A stretch of 64,000 nt of DNA, taken from assembly GCF_022760965.1 (NCBI RefSeq), contig NZ_JAKVIJ010000002.1:248001-312000 (forward strand), read 5' to 3'. This DNA comes from Simplicispira sedimenti. Its GTDB lineage: Bacteria; Pseudomonadota; Gammaproteobacteria; Burkholderiales; Burkholderiaceae_C. Shown one piece after another: positions 19,401 through 25,168 of this stretch. The notes beneath the pieces were generated by a model that saw nothing but the letters and a program-made list of their open reading frames with translations, was not told the DNA's origin and did not search any database. A program made the position numbers and the translations under genes. The number at the start of each line of letters is the position of its first letter. Position 1 is the stretch's first letter.

Positions 19401-19621
19401 CGCGCATGGACGGCTTCGATCTGGCCCGCAACATTCGCGCAGATGCCAATCTGCACGACCTGCCCATCATCATGATCACCTCGCGCATTGCCCAAAAGCA
19501 CCGCGAGCACGCCATGGAGCTGGGTGTGAACCACTACCTGGGCAAGCCCTACTCGGACGACGAGTTGCTGAGCCTGATCCAGCACTACGCCCAACAGGCG
19601 CAGGCGGCTGCTCCAGCCTGA
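13475..19621 (+). CDS. pilL: Chp hybrid histidine kinase PilL/ChpA
   Basis: CheA-type hybrid kinase of 2048 residues that phosphorylates PilG/PilH. Domains in order: a large N-terminal helical region, Hpt-like domain with His at about 754 (FHTLKGSSR), a second at about 1077 (AHSLAGSS, with a Ser-Leu-Ala core lacking the usual Lys), a third at about 1299 (LHTLKGSAR), a CheA dimer region, an HATPase with LRNCVAHGIE and GRGIGMDVV, a CheW-like domain, and a C-terminal receiver whose phosphoacceptor is about Asp 1972 (LSDIEMPRMDG). The linkers between Hpt domains are long and Ala/Pro/Glu-rich. Pseudomonas ChpA has more Hpt/Spt/Tpt domains, so this is a reduced set. Follows pilJ by 42 bp. Confidence 0.95.
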   Translation: MSSLDAVNAPQAEGSPSEQDLGPLAWVLEELRKSLDGAVKALRRFVHEAELARESDLASLDVSSLRMARQLLHQSGGALEMVGMASPALLLRAMESAVQRFVQRPELCTDDASGAIERASFALSEFLESVLAGKPVSPVALFPQYRDVQALTGVERVHPADLWPVERRFREPDIALPSASIAYGPAARARLDQAVLRIVKDGKTEAARDLRELSLGIAAGQTDRQVRAFWKICAGFFEGFSRGLIVADVYAKRVASRILIQYATLARGDAGVADRLVQDLLFFCAQAKPPEGMDLPCLAAVRKAFGLDRSTPVDYEARRFGRFDPAVLAQARKRISAAAETWSAFAGGDRNKLKPSADQFSLVCDSLRKLHRSSEPLAQALTRAVEQTARSGEPPAPALAMEVATSVLYLQAALEETDTPEEQLLERSTHLAQRLDAVCGGAEPEPLEPWMEDLYRRVSDNQTMGSVVDELRATLGEAERSMDQFFRNPADASPLASVPGRLAQMRGVLSVLGLDQASIAVLRMRETVERLVVNEPADEAERKQTFEKLGNSLGALGFLIDMLSYQRAMARKLFVYDEELGELRLLMGRARPRATDQDESPDELAHKIEERAAVPLPDVVPRASLYVPPALPSSPEVVADLAASPAAALMDELLPSAPEAEETSVSAQLPAAEVATDVAAPSEAPAFDALATIPVSVPVAAPASTLVDEEDDELLGIFLEEAREVVTNGLAAIQTLRSEPGDLSEQTTLRRAFHTLKGSSRMVGLNEFGEAAWSMEQLLNAWLAEQKPMQPPIMDLSDKALQAFARWADDIAQGQAGAWQASAFSAAADALRLRGEQIELVLPGQVQSPPLDVSMEATQPPEVAQAPDVSAMEVALEEDSGPTPDFSDTAPLEFPELGEVAPAEEPAPVALAEDIDFSEFSAALGAQADAAPEATASGQAIDLLLDVPESMPEPIAVPDQPVAEDLPPLEGAPASAAQESEEPETLPPVLEQESELHEGPMSTPVEAQDAVAEAMPSAPMPMDETVKVIGDLRISIPLYNVYLNEADEWSRRLVTSLQEWSMELQEPLPDTAVALAHSLAGSSATVGFSALSETARLLEHALEHVQLQARGTAEDAQAFLDAAEDIRRLLHQFAAGFLKEAQSEVLDALRRILETEVVSTQSPPVEDAEQAMEAWRIENAQAMLAQDAAMAEEPVAEATAPVLEESTPAVPPQVAHVPVAPPLSVVAPAQAFAPAPELAGTTLDIDDDIDAVDVIDPDLFPIFEEEAAELLPVLGGALRQWAARPDNMGARTEVLRALHTLKGSARLAGAMRLGEMAHRLESAIEQIDVETVQSADVEPLLGSFDGLQANFGALRAISAQAPTEAVVVSPARGDEAPAAPEPAVSVGETASVATAPAAPAPVRPLLARPQGLDIAPARPAAAHSVRVRAQLLDRLVNQAGEVMITRSRMEARLAQLRGSMADLSGNLERLRQQLRDIELQSESQMQSRLAQSKDTAAGFDPLEFDRFTRVQELTRMMAESVNDVATIQRNLLRAMEGTEDDLIAQGRQARELQRDLLRTRMVEFEGISERLYAVVRQSAKETGKQIKLDITGGSIEMDRGVLDRMTPAFEHLLRNCVAHGIEMPDQRAAKGKPASGTITIDLQHEGNDVSVAFRDDGAGLNLPAIRAKAVAQGLVAADATLSDAEAANMIFTPGFSTASEVSTLAGRGIGMDVVRSEVNALGGRIETQTEADKGTSFRMVLPLTTAVTQVVMLRAGDLAIGIPANLVEIVRRVPSVELESAYRSGVFEMAGESLPFFWCGALLQASQHSVEPAVGKTRPVVILRSAAQRIAMHVDEVLGNREVVVKNLGPQLSRLPGLAGMSVLASGAVVLIYNPVALATVYGDQIRATASSLPLGAVSVTVMSDAGTAAPTPATPAAGQVPLVLVVDDSITVRRVTQRLLQREGYRVALAADGLQALEKLQEERPTVVLSDIEMPRMDGFDLARNIRADANLHDLPIIMITSRIAQKHREHAMELGVNHYLGKPYSDDELLSLIQHYAQQAQAAAPA

Positions 19622-19634
19622 GGCGCATCAGCGG

Positions 19635-20834
19635 GTGCAGGCGACAAATCCCATGGATGCGCCGTCTGCCGCTGCCTGTTCCTGGCTGCAGGCCTGTTTG
19701 GCCCGCATGGCGCAGGAAGGTGCCTCCGACCTGTTCCTGACGGCAGGGGCGCCGCCCACGCTCAAGCGCCAAGGCGCCTTCGTGCCGCTGCCGTTCGACC
19801 CGCTCACGCCCCAGCAGACGCGTGAGGCGGCGTACTCGGTCATGCGTGCATCGCAGATCGCCGAATTCGAGGCGCGCATGGAGTGCGACCTGGCCTACCA
19901 GACCAGCCCCACGGAGCGCTTCCGGGTGAACGTGCACCAGCAGCGCGGACAGGTCGGCATGGTGGTGCGCTATGTATCACCGCAGATTCCGTCGATCGAT
20001 GACTTGCATCTGCCGTCGGTGCTCAAACAGTTGGCGTTTCTCAAGAACGGGCTGATCCTCGTGGTGGGCGCAGCGGGCTCGGGCAAGACCACCACACTGG
20101 CTTCCATGCTGGACTACCGCAACGAGCACACGGCGGGCCATATCCTGACGGTGGAAGACCCCATCGAATACCTGCATGCGCACAAGAAATCGTTGGTGAC
20201 GCAGCGCGAAGTGGGGCTGGACACCCTGTCCTACGACGAAGCCCTGCGCCATGCCATGCGCGAGGCGCCCAATGTGATCATGATCGGCGAGCTCCGCGAC
20301 CGCACGTCCATGCAGCACGCACTGCACTATGCCGAAGCAGGCCACCTGTGTGTGTCCACACTGCACGCCAACAATGCCAGCCAGGCCGTGCAGCGGGTGC
20401 TGAACTTCTTTCCCGAAGAGGCGCACCGGCAACTGCTCATGGACCTGTCGCTCAACCTCAAGGCGGTGGTGGGGCAGCGCCTGGTGCCTGGCGCGCACGG
20501 CGGCTGGGTGCCAGCGGTGGAGGTCATGCTGCTGTCGCACTATGTCTCCGACCTGATCCAAAAGGGTCAAATTGAGGGCTTGCGCACCGCCATGGAGCGC
20601 AGCGGCGAAGTGGGCATGTGCACCTTCGACCAGGCGCTCTACGCGCTGTTTGAACGCGGCGCCATCACCCAGGCCGAAGCCGTGGCCCATGCCGACAACC
20701 GCACCGACATGGGCCTGCGCATGCGCCTGGCCTCGGGCGCCTCGCTCGGGGTGGAAGGCATGCAGATGGCGCCAGAAGCGCAGGACGGTGTGGAGCCAGT
20801 GCCGGGCACCACTCCTAACGCTCCACCGCCTTGA
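19635..20834 (+). CDS. pilU: PilT/PilU-type pilus retraction ATPase
   Basis: Hexameric secretion ATPase that powers type IV pilus retraction in the cytoplasm at the pilus base. 399 residues. Walker A GAAGSGKTTT at about 145-152, Asp box ILTVEDPIEYLH, Walker B VIMIGELRD, His box LCVSTLHANNA. The C-terminal extension beyond the core and GELRD rather than GEMRD fit PilU more than PilT; assignment between the two is not certain. Start is GTG 19635 or ATG 19653; neither has a strong Shine-Dalgarno. Directly follows pilL by 13 bp, so likely in the Chp operon. Its 3' end overlaps convergent phrB by 20 bp. Confidence 0.85.
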   Translation: MQATNPMDAPSAAACSWLQACLARMAQEGASDLFLTAGAPPTLKRQGAFVPLPFDPLTPQQTREAAYSVMRASQIAEFEARMECDLAYQTSPTERFRVNVHQQRGQVGMVVRYVSPQIPSIDDLHLPSVLKQLAFLKNGLILVVGAAGSGKTTTLASMLDYRNEHTAGHILTVEDPIEYLHAHKKSLVTQREVGLDTLSYDEALRHAMREAPNVIMIGELRDRTSMQHALHYAEAGHLCVSTLHANNASQAVQRVLNFFPEEAHRQLLMDLSLNLKAVVGQRLVPGAHGGWVPAVEVMLLSHYVSDLIQKGQIEGLRTAMERSGEVGMCTFDQALYALFERGAITQAEAVAHADNRTDMGLRMRLASGASLGVEGMQMAPEAQDGVEPVPGTTPNAPPP

Positions 20835-22287
20835 CCACCGCATAGCGCTGCAGCGTGCGCTCGCGCGCGGTGGCATGGACCACGATAGGCAGGGGGTAGT
20901 CGCGCCCCAGCACCACGCCCGCAGCCTGCAGTTCCAGGGGGGATGCTTCCCAGGGGGCATGCAGTGCGGCATCAGGCAGCGCGGCCAACCCAGGCAGATA
21001 GCGGCGGATGAAGCGTCCCTGCGGATCGAAGCGGCGGCTTTGCGTGACTGGGTGGAAGATGCGGAAATAGGGCTGTGCATCGCAGCCACTGGAGCTGGCC
21101 CACTGCCAGCCACCATTGTTCGCCGCAAGGTCGTAGTCGTTGAGGTGCTGCGCAAAAAAGCGCTCGCCCCAGCGCCAGTCGATGCCCAGGTCCTTGGTCA
21201 GAAAACTCGCCACCACCATGCGCAGGCGGTTGTGCATGTAGCCCGTGCGCAGAATTTGGGCCATGGCCGCGTCCACCAAGGGGAAGCCGGTGCGCCCCTC
21301 GCACCAGGCGGCAAAATGCGCTTGGGCTTGCGTGCCGGTTTCCCAGGCGATGGCGTCGTAGGCGGGCTTGAAACTGCGCTCCACCACATGCGGATGGTGG
21401 TGCAGGATCTGGAAGTAGAAATCGCGCCAGACAAGCTCGCTGAGCCATACATCGGCCCCGGCACTGCCCTGGCGGGAGCGTTCCAGCGCCATGCGCGCCA
21501 GGCTGCGCACCGACAATGTGCCAAAGCGCAGGTGGGTGCTGAGGTAGCTGGGGCCCTTGACGGCGGGGAAATCGCGCGCCTGGTCATAGCGGTCGATGCG
21601 GCCTGCAAAGTCCTGCAACAGCTGCTGCGCGCCCTGGCTGCCTGCGGGCAGCACGCGCAGGTCCAGGTCGCTGGGTTCAAAACCCAGGTCTTGCAGCGTG
21701 GGCACGGGGCGGCAGTGTTCGGCAGGCCGTGGCGCCAGCCTTGCGGCGTGTGGTTCCACTGGCCACGGGGCCAGCCTGGCATCGTCGATGCGTGCCAGCC
21801 AGGCCTTTTTGTAGGGGGTGAACACCGTGTAGGGGCTGCCGGTGCGGGTGAGCAGCTCGCTGCGCTCGAACACCGTGTGGTCCTGATAGGTGTGAAGGGC
21901 CTGCCGTTGCCGTGCCAACTGCGTGCGCACCCTTGCGTCGCGTGCGAGGGCAGCCGGTTCGTCGTCATGGTGGGTGAATACGGCGTCTGCACCCAGCGCC
22001 TGGGCCAGGTTCGGAATGAGGCTGTCGGCCGGCCCTTGCAGCACGATCAGGCCCGCCTGGGGGTGCTCCGCCAGGGCGCGCAGGCGGCCGTCCAGTTCCA
22101 CCAGCGACTCGCGGATGAATTCCACGCGCCGGTCCTTGCGTGGCAGGGGGGCGAGGATGGCGCTGTCAAAGACGAATACGCAGTGCACCTGCTGGCATTG
22201 CAGCAGGGCGTGGTGCAGGGCGGCGTGGTCCTCGGCGCGCAGGTCGCGGCGGAACCAGACCAGCCCCGTGCGGTAGGGTGCAGACAT
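20815..22287 (-). CDS. phrB: Deoxyribodipyrimidine photo-lyase
   Basis: FAD-dependent light-driven repair of cyclobutane pyrimidine dimers. About 490 residues from MSAPYRTGLVWFRRDLR, a typical antenna-domain start; the open frame continues upstream to 22341 but those residues are not family-like and would overlap algH. The FAD-binding C-terminal half shows ELVWRDFYFQ, GRTGFPLVDAAM, HNRLRMVVASFLTKDL and NNGGWQWASSSGCDAQPYFR, all conserved in class I photolyases. Convergent with pilU, divergent from algH with only a 17-bp gap between the two starts, so promoters overlap coding sequence. Confidence 0.95.
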   Translation of the reverse strand: MSAPYRTGLVWFRRDLRAEDHAALHHALLQCQQVHCVFVFDSAILAPLPRKDRRVEFIRESLVELDGRLRALAEHPQAGLIVLQGPADSLIPNLAQALGADAVFTHHDDEPAALARDARVRTQLARQRQALHTYQDHTVFERSELLTRTGSPYTVFTPYKKAWLARIDDARLAPWPVEPHAARLAPRPAEHCRPVPTLQDLGFEPSDLDLRVLPAGSQGAQQLLQDFAGRIDRYDQARDFPAVKGPSYLSTHLRFGTLSVRSLARMALERSRQGSAGADVWLSELVWRDFYFQILHHHPHVVERSFKPAYDAIAWETGTQAQAHFAAWCEGRTGFPLVDAAMAQILRTGYMHNRLRMVVASFLTKDLGIDWRWGERFFAQHLNDYDLAANNGGWQWASSSGCDAQPYFRIFHPVTQSRRFDPQGRFIRRYLPGLAALPDAALHAPWEASPLELQAAGVVLGRDYPLPIVVHATARERTLQRYAVVKAVER

Positions 22288-22304
22288 GTTGACCGTAAAA
22301 TTCA

Positions 22305-22910
22305 ATGATGCCCGCCCATTCTGCGCCCATGAATCTGACACACCATTTCCTCATTGCCATGCCCGGACTGGAGGATGTGTCTTTTGCAGGCAGCGTGGTG
22401 TACCTGTGCGAACACAGCGAACGCGGCGCGTTGGGGCTGATCATCAACAAACCCACCGACATCAAGCTCCAGGGCTTGTTCGAGAAAGTCGATCTTCCGC
22501 TGGGGCGGCCAGACCTGAGCGATGCGCCGGTGTTTCTGGGCGGGCCGGTGCAGACCGAGCGCGGCTTTGTGCTGCACGAACCCATGCAGGCCCAGGGCGA
22601 ACAGGGCGAGGAATCCGCCTATGCCTCGACCATGGTCATACCGGGCGGCGGGCTGGAGATGACCACCTCCAAGGACGTATTGGAAGCCCTGGCCACGGGC
22701 GCAGGCCCCCGGCGTGTACTGGTCACGCTGGGCTATTCGGCCTGGGGCGAGGGTCAGCTGGAATCCGAACTGGCCGAGAACACCTGGTTGACCGTGGGCG
22801 CCGACCTGGGGGTGATTTTTGACACCCCCATCGACAAGCGCTACGACAGCGCACTCGGCTTGCTGGGCCTGCAGGCGTGGCAACTTTCTCCAGGGGCGGG
22901 ACACGCATGA
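22305..22910 (+). CDS. algH: YqgE/AlgH family protein
   Basis: Cytosolic protein of 201 residues with the UPF0301 fold. Named for an effect on alginate in Pseudomonas; molecular activity unknown. Motifs HFLIAMPGLED, GALGLIINKP, VFLGGPVQTERGFVLH, and LGYSAWGEGQLE are diagnostic. Start is ATG 22305, 22308 or 22329 (MNLTHHF); no strong ribosome binding site decides, but the SAPMNLTHHF context is often included by relatives. First gene of algH-ruvX-pyrR-pyrB-pyrC', an order shared with Pseudomonas. Its stop overlaps the ATG of a duplicated small ORF (ATGA at 22907-22910). Confidence 0.92.
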   Translation: MMPAHSAPMNLTHHFLIAMPGLEDVSFAGSVVYLCEHSERGALGLIINKPTDIKLQGLFEKVDLPLGRPDLSDAPVFLGGPVQTERGFVLHEPMQAQGEQGEESAYASTMVIPGGGLEMTTSKDVLEALATGAGPRRVLVTLGYSAWGEGQLESELAENTWLTVGADLGVIFDTPIDKRYDSALGLLGLQAWQLSPGAGHA

Positions 22911-22975
22911 GCGCGCGCCGGGCCGCTCCCAAGCAAGCTCGCACCGCAGTGCGCAGCACGGAGGTTTTCCAATGA
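22907..22975 (+). CDS. Small ORF in tandem repeat, copy 1 (22 aa)
   Basis: Encodes a basic 22-residue peptide beginning MSARRAAPKQARTAVRSTEV. The ATG overlaps the algH stop as ATGA, and the TGA overlaps the start of the second copy as ATGA. Translation by coupling from algH is plausible, but no family is recognised; it may only relay ribosomes to ruvX. Confidence 0.4.
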   Translation: MSARRAAPKQARTAVRSTEVFQ

Positions 22976-23040
22976 GCGCGCGCCGGGCCGCTCCCAAGCA
23001 AGCTCGCACCGCAGTGCGCAGCACGGAGGTTCCACAGTGA
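22972..23040 (+). CDS. Small ORF in tandem repeat, copy 2 (22 aa)
   Basis: Nearly identical to copy 1, ending EVPQ instead of EVFQ. It has its own GGAGG at 22960-22964, 7 nt before ATG. Its stop TGA overlaps the ruvX GTG start (GTGA at 23037-23040). A peptide function is not implied. Confidence 0.4.
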   Translation: MSARRAAPKQARTAVRSTEVPQ

Positions 23041-23462
23041 GCGCACCGGCCCCGTCCGCCTCCGCCGCCGTTCCTGCGCATTTCCAGACCTTTCTCGCTT
23101 TCGATTTTGGGCTGCGCCGCACCGGCGTTGCCTTTGGTACGCGCATGCTGGGCACGGCCTCGCCCCGGCCCACCATCCAGGCCGAGGGCGACGCGCGCTT
23201 TGCCCCGGTGGCGCGGGCCATTGCCGAGTGGCAACCCGATGCCCTGGTGGTGGGCGTGCCCTACCACCCCGACGGCGCGAACCACGACAACACCCGCCGC
23301 GCGCAGCGCTTTGCGCGCCAGTTGCGCGGGCGTTTTGGTTTGCCGGTGTATGAGGTGGACGAGCGCTACAGCACCACCGAGGCACTGGCCGCCAACGCGC
23401 GCGATGCCGATGCTGCATCGGCCTGCATCATTCTCGAACAATTTTTGAGGAGTCTTTCATGA
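23037..23462 (+). CDS. ruvX: RuvX/YqgF Holliday junction resolvase family nuclease
   Basis: RNase H-fold nuclease, 141 residues; in E. coli YqgF is essential and processes the 5' end of pre-16S rRNA, while the name reflects resemblance to RuvC. Conserved acidic site AFDFGLRRTGVAFG near residue 22, VVGVPYHPDG, and VDERYSTTEA are visible. Start GTG 23037 is supported by GGAGG at 23025-23029, 7 nt upstream, supplied by the tandem repeat. The N-terminal 17 residues are Ala/Pro/Ser-rich. Overlaps pyrR by 4 bp (ATGA). Confidence 0.93.
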   Translation: MSAPAPSASAAVPAHFQTFLAFDFGLRRTGVAFGTRMLGTASPRPTIQAEGDARFAPVARAIAEWQPDALVVGVPYHPDGANHDNTRRAQRFARQLRGRFGLPVYEVDERYSTTEALAANARDADAASACIILEQFLRSLS

Positions 23463-23980
23463 CCACAGCTTCTTCGGGAGCGCAGGGTAGCCTGGTGCTC
23501 GACGCCGAGGCCCTGTACCGCGAACTGCTGCGCGGCGTGCGCAGCCTGCGCGAGCCGCACACGCGCCTGGCGGGTATTGCCTCCGGCGGTGCCTGGCTGG
23601 CGCAGCGCCTGCAGCAGGACCTGGGTCTGGAGGGTGCGCCGGGCGTGCTCTCTTCGGCCATGCACCGCGACGATTTTGCCCAGCGCGGCCTGGCGTCGAG
23701 TGCACACACCGCGCTGCCCTTCGATGTGAACGGCGCCGACATCCTGGTGCTGGACGATGTGCTCTACACCGGCCGCACCGTGCGCGCCGTGCTCAACGAG
23801 CTGTACGACTACGGTCGCCCCGCGCGCGTGCGCCTGGCCGTGTTGGTGGACCGCGGCGGGCGTGAGCTGCCCGTGCAACCCGACTTTGCCGCCGCGCGCG
23901 TCACGCTGCCCGCGAGCCAGTCGCTGGCGCTGGCGCGCAACGACGGCGGCAGCTTTGTGTTCCAGGTCAAGGAGGCGTGA
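23459..23980 (+). CDS. pyrR: PyrR bifunctional pyrimidine regulator / uracil phosphoribosyltransferase
   Basis: PRTase-fold protein of 173 residues. In Gram-positives PyrR binds pyr mRNA leaders and attenuates transcription; in Gram-negatives this role is less certain. The PRPP loop is ILVLDDVLYTGRTVRA; the flexible hood is in the RDDFAQRGL segment. Start ATG overlaps the ruvX stop and its own stop overlaps pyrB GTG (GTGA), so the three are translationally coupled. No pyr-type RNA leader is evident ahead of pyrB, arguing against attenuation at that site. Confidence 0.92.
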   Translation: MTTASSGAQGSLVLDAEALYRELLRGVRSLREPHTRLAGIASGGAWLAQRLQQDLGLEGAPGVLSSAMHRDDFAQRGLASSAHTALPFDVNGADILVLDDVLYTGRTVRAVLNELYDYGRPARVRLAVLVDRGGRELPVQPDFAAARVTLPASQSLALARNDGGSFVFQVKEA

Positions 23981-24948
23981 ATCCCGTGCGACACCACCGC
24001 AACCCCCAACTCAACCGCAACGGCGAACTGATCCACCTGCTGTCCGTCGAGGGCCTGCCGCGCGACATCGTCACGCACATCCTCGACACGGCAGCCAACT
24101 TCGTCAGCGTGCACGAGCGCGAAGTCAAGAAGGTGCCGCTGCTGCGCGGCAAGAGCGTGTTCAACCTGTTCTTCGAGAACAGTACGCGCACGCGCACCAC
24201 ATTCGAGATCGCGGCCAAGCGCCTGTCGGCCGACGTGTTCAACCTCGACATCGCGCGCAGCTCGGCGAGCAAGGGCGAGTCGCTGCTGGACACCATTGCC
24301 AACCTCTCGGCCATGGCGGCCGACCTGTTCGTGGTGCGGCACAGCGAATCGGGTGCGCCCTACCTCATCGCCCAGCATGTGGCGCCGCATGTGCACGTGA
24401 TCAATGCCGGCGACGGGCGCCACGCCCACCCCACGCAGGGCCTGCTGGACATGTACACCATCCGGCACTACAAGAAGGACTTTTCCAACCTCACCGTGGC
24501 CATCGTGGGCGACGTGCTGCACTCGCGCGTGGCGCGCTCGGACATCCACGGCCTGACCACCCTGGGCTGCGCCGAAGTGCGCGTGGTGGGGCCGCGCACG
24601 CTGGTGCCATCCAACCTGGCCGACATGGGTGTGCGCGTATTCCATACGCTCGAAGAAGGCATCAAGGACGCCGACGTGGTCATCGCGCTGCGCCTGCAGA
24701 ATGAGCGCATGAGCGGCGCGTTGTTGCCATCGAGCCAGGAGTATTTCAAGAGCTTCGGTCTCACGCCCGAGCGGCTGCGCTGGGCCAAACCGGACGCCAT
24801 CGTCATGCACCCCGGCCCCATCAACCGGGGGGTGGAGATCGACTCCGCCGTGGTCGATGGGCCGCAAAGCGTGATCCTGCCGCAGGTGACCTTCGGCATC
24901 GCCGTGCGCATGGCCGTCATGTCCATCGTCGCCGGGAATGAGGCATGA
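23977..24948 (+). CDS. pyrB: Aspartate carbamoyltransferase catalytic subunit
   Basis: First committed step of pyrimidine synthesis: carbamoyl phosphate plus aspartate. 323 residues. Carbamoyl phosphate motif FFENSTRTRTTFE, SSASKGESLLDT, and the aspartate site HPGPINRGVEI are intact. The N-terminal extension of about 15 residues before GELIHLLS fits the class that assembles with an inactive dihydroorotase-like partner, here encoded 220 bp downstream. GTG start overlaps pyrR. No pyrI-type regulatory subunit is present. Confidence 0.95.
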   Translation: MNPVRHHRNPQLNRNGELIHLLSVEGLPRDIVTHILDTAANFVSVHEREVKKVPLLRGKSVFNLFFENSTRTRTTFEIAAKRLSADVFNLDIARSSASKGESLLDTIANLSAMAADLFVVRHSESGAPYLIAQHVAPHVHVINAGDGRHAHPTQGLLDMYTIRHYKKDFSNLTVAIVGDVLHSRVARSDIHGLTTLGCAEVRVVGPRTLVPSNLADMGVRVFHTLEEGIKDADVVIALRLQNERMSGALLPSSQEYFKSFGLTPERLRWAKPDAIVMHPGPINRGVEIDSAVVDGPQSVILPQVTFGIAVRMAVMSIVAGNEA

Positions 24949-25067
24949 CCCCCCTGTGGCGCTGCGCGCCTGCCCCCCGCTCTCGCAGCGCTGCGCGCTG
25001 CGGGCAGGGGGACGCCGCCCGTTCGGCGGGGCGGCCCTTGCACGGCGGCCCTGGCGTGGGTTGTGCC
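24948..25067 (+). repeat. Dispersed repeat family B, copy 2
   Basis: Starts with ACCCCCCTG at the last base of the pyrB stop codon and ends near TGGGTTGTGCC. Contains the shared core GGCGGGGCGGCCCTTG and the C-run/G-run hairpin arms. It is followed, after 36 bp, by a family-A copy. The two repeats together fill most of the 220-bp pyrB-pyrC' gap. Confidence 0.75.
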
Positions 25068-25103
25068 GGGTTCATGCGGCATGCCCATGCAGCCAGTTTG
25101 TAT

Positions 25104-25167
25104 GCTATAAATTTAATAGCTACTAGCGCTTATTCTATAAGCGATAGCGGCCAATTTGGCTTGAAAT
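25104..25167 (+). repeat. Dispersed repeat family A, copy 2
   Basis: GCTATAAATTTAATAGCTACTAGCGCTT at its left end and GGCCAATTTGGCTTGAAAT at its right end, one base before the pyrC' ATG. It therefore supplies the region where a ribosome binding site should be; no good GGAG is visible there. Confidence 0.75.
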
Positions 25168-25168
25168 C

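Larger units (their letters stand above)
22907..23044 (+). repeat. 65-bp tandem repeat carrying RBS and start codon
   Basis: Two near-identical 65-bp units at 22907-22971 and 22972-23036, then the first 8 bp of a third (GTGAGCGC) that forms the ruvX start. Each unit begins with ATGAGCGC and ends with GGAGG followed by 7 nt. Copies differ only in the last few bases before the next start codon. The units separate algH from ruvX and keep the start/stop overlap at each joint. Confidence 0.9.

Noticed and set aside
16793..19594. 933-codon open frame antisense to pilL
   Set aside because: Arises from high GC and codon bias opposite a real kinase gene; product is His/Gln/Arg-rich with no family motif.
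22907..23044. CRISPR-like array
   Set aside because: Units are directly adjacent without spacers and contain start codons; no cas genes nearby.
25104..25167. PyrR-binding leader or pyrimidine attenuator before pyrC'
   Set aside because: The sequence is a dispersed repeat present at six other unrelated places.
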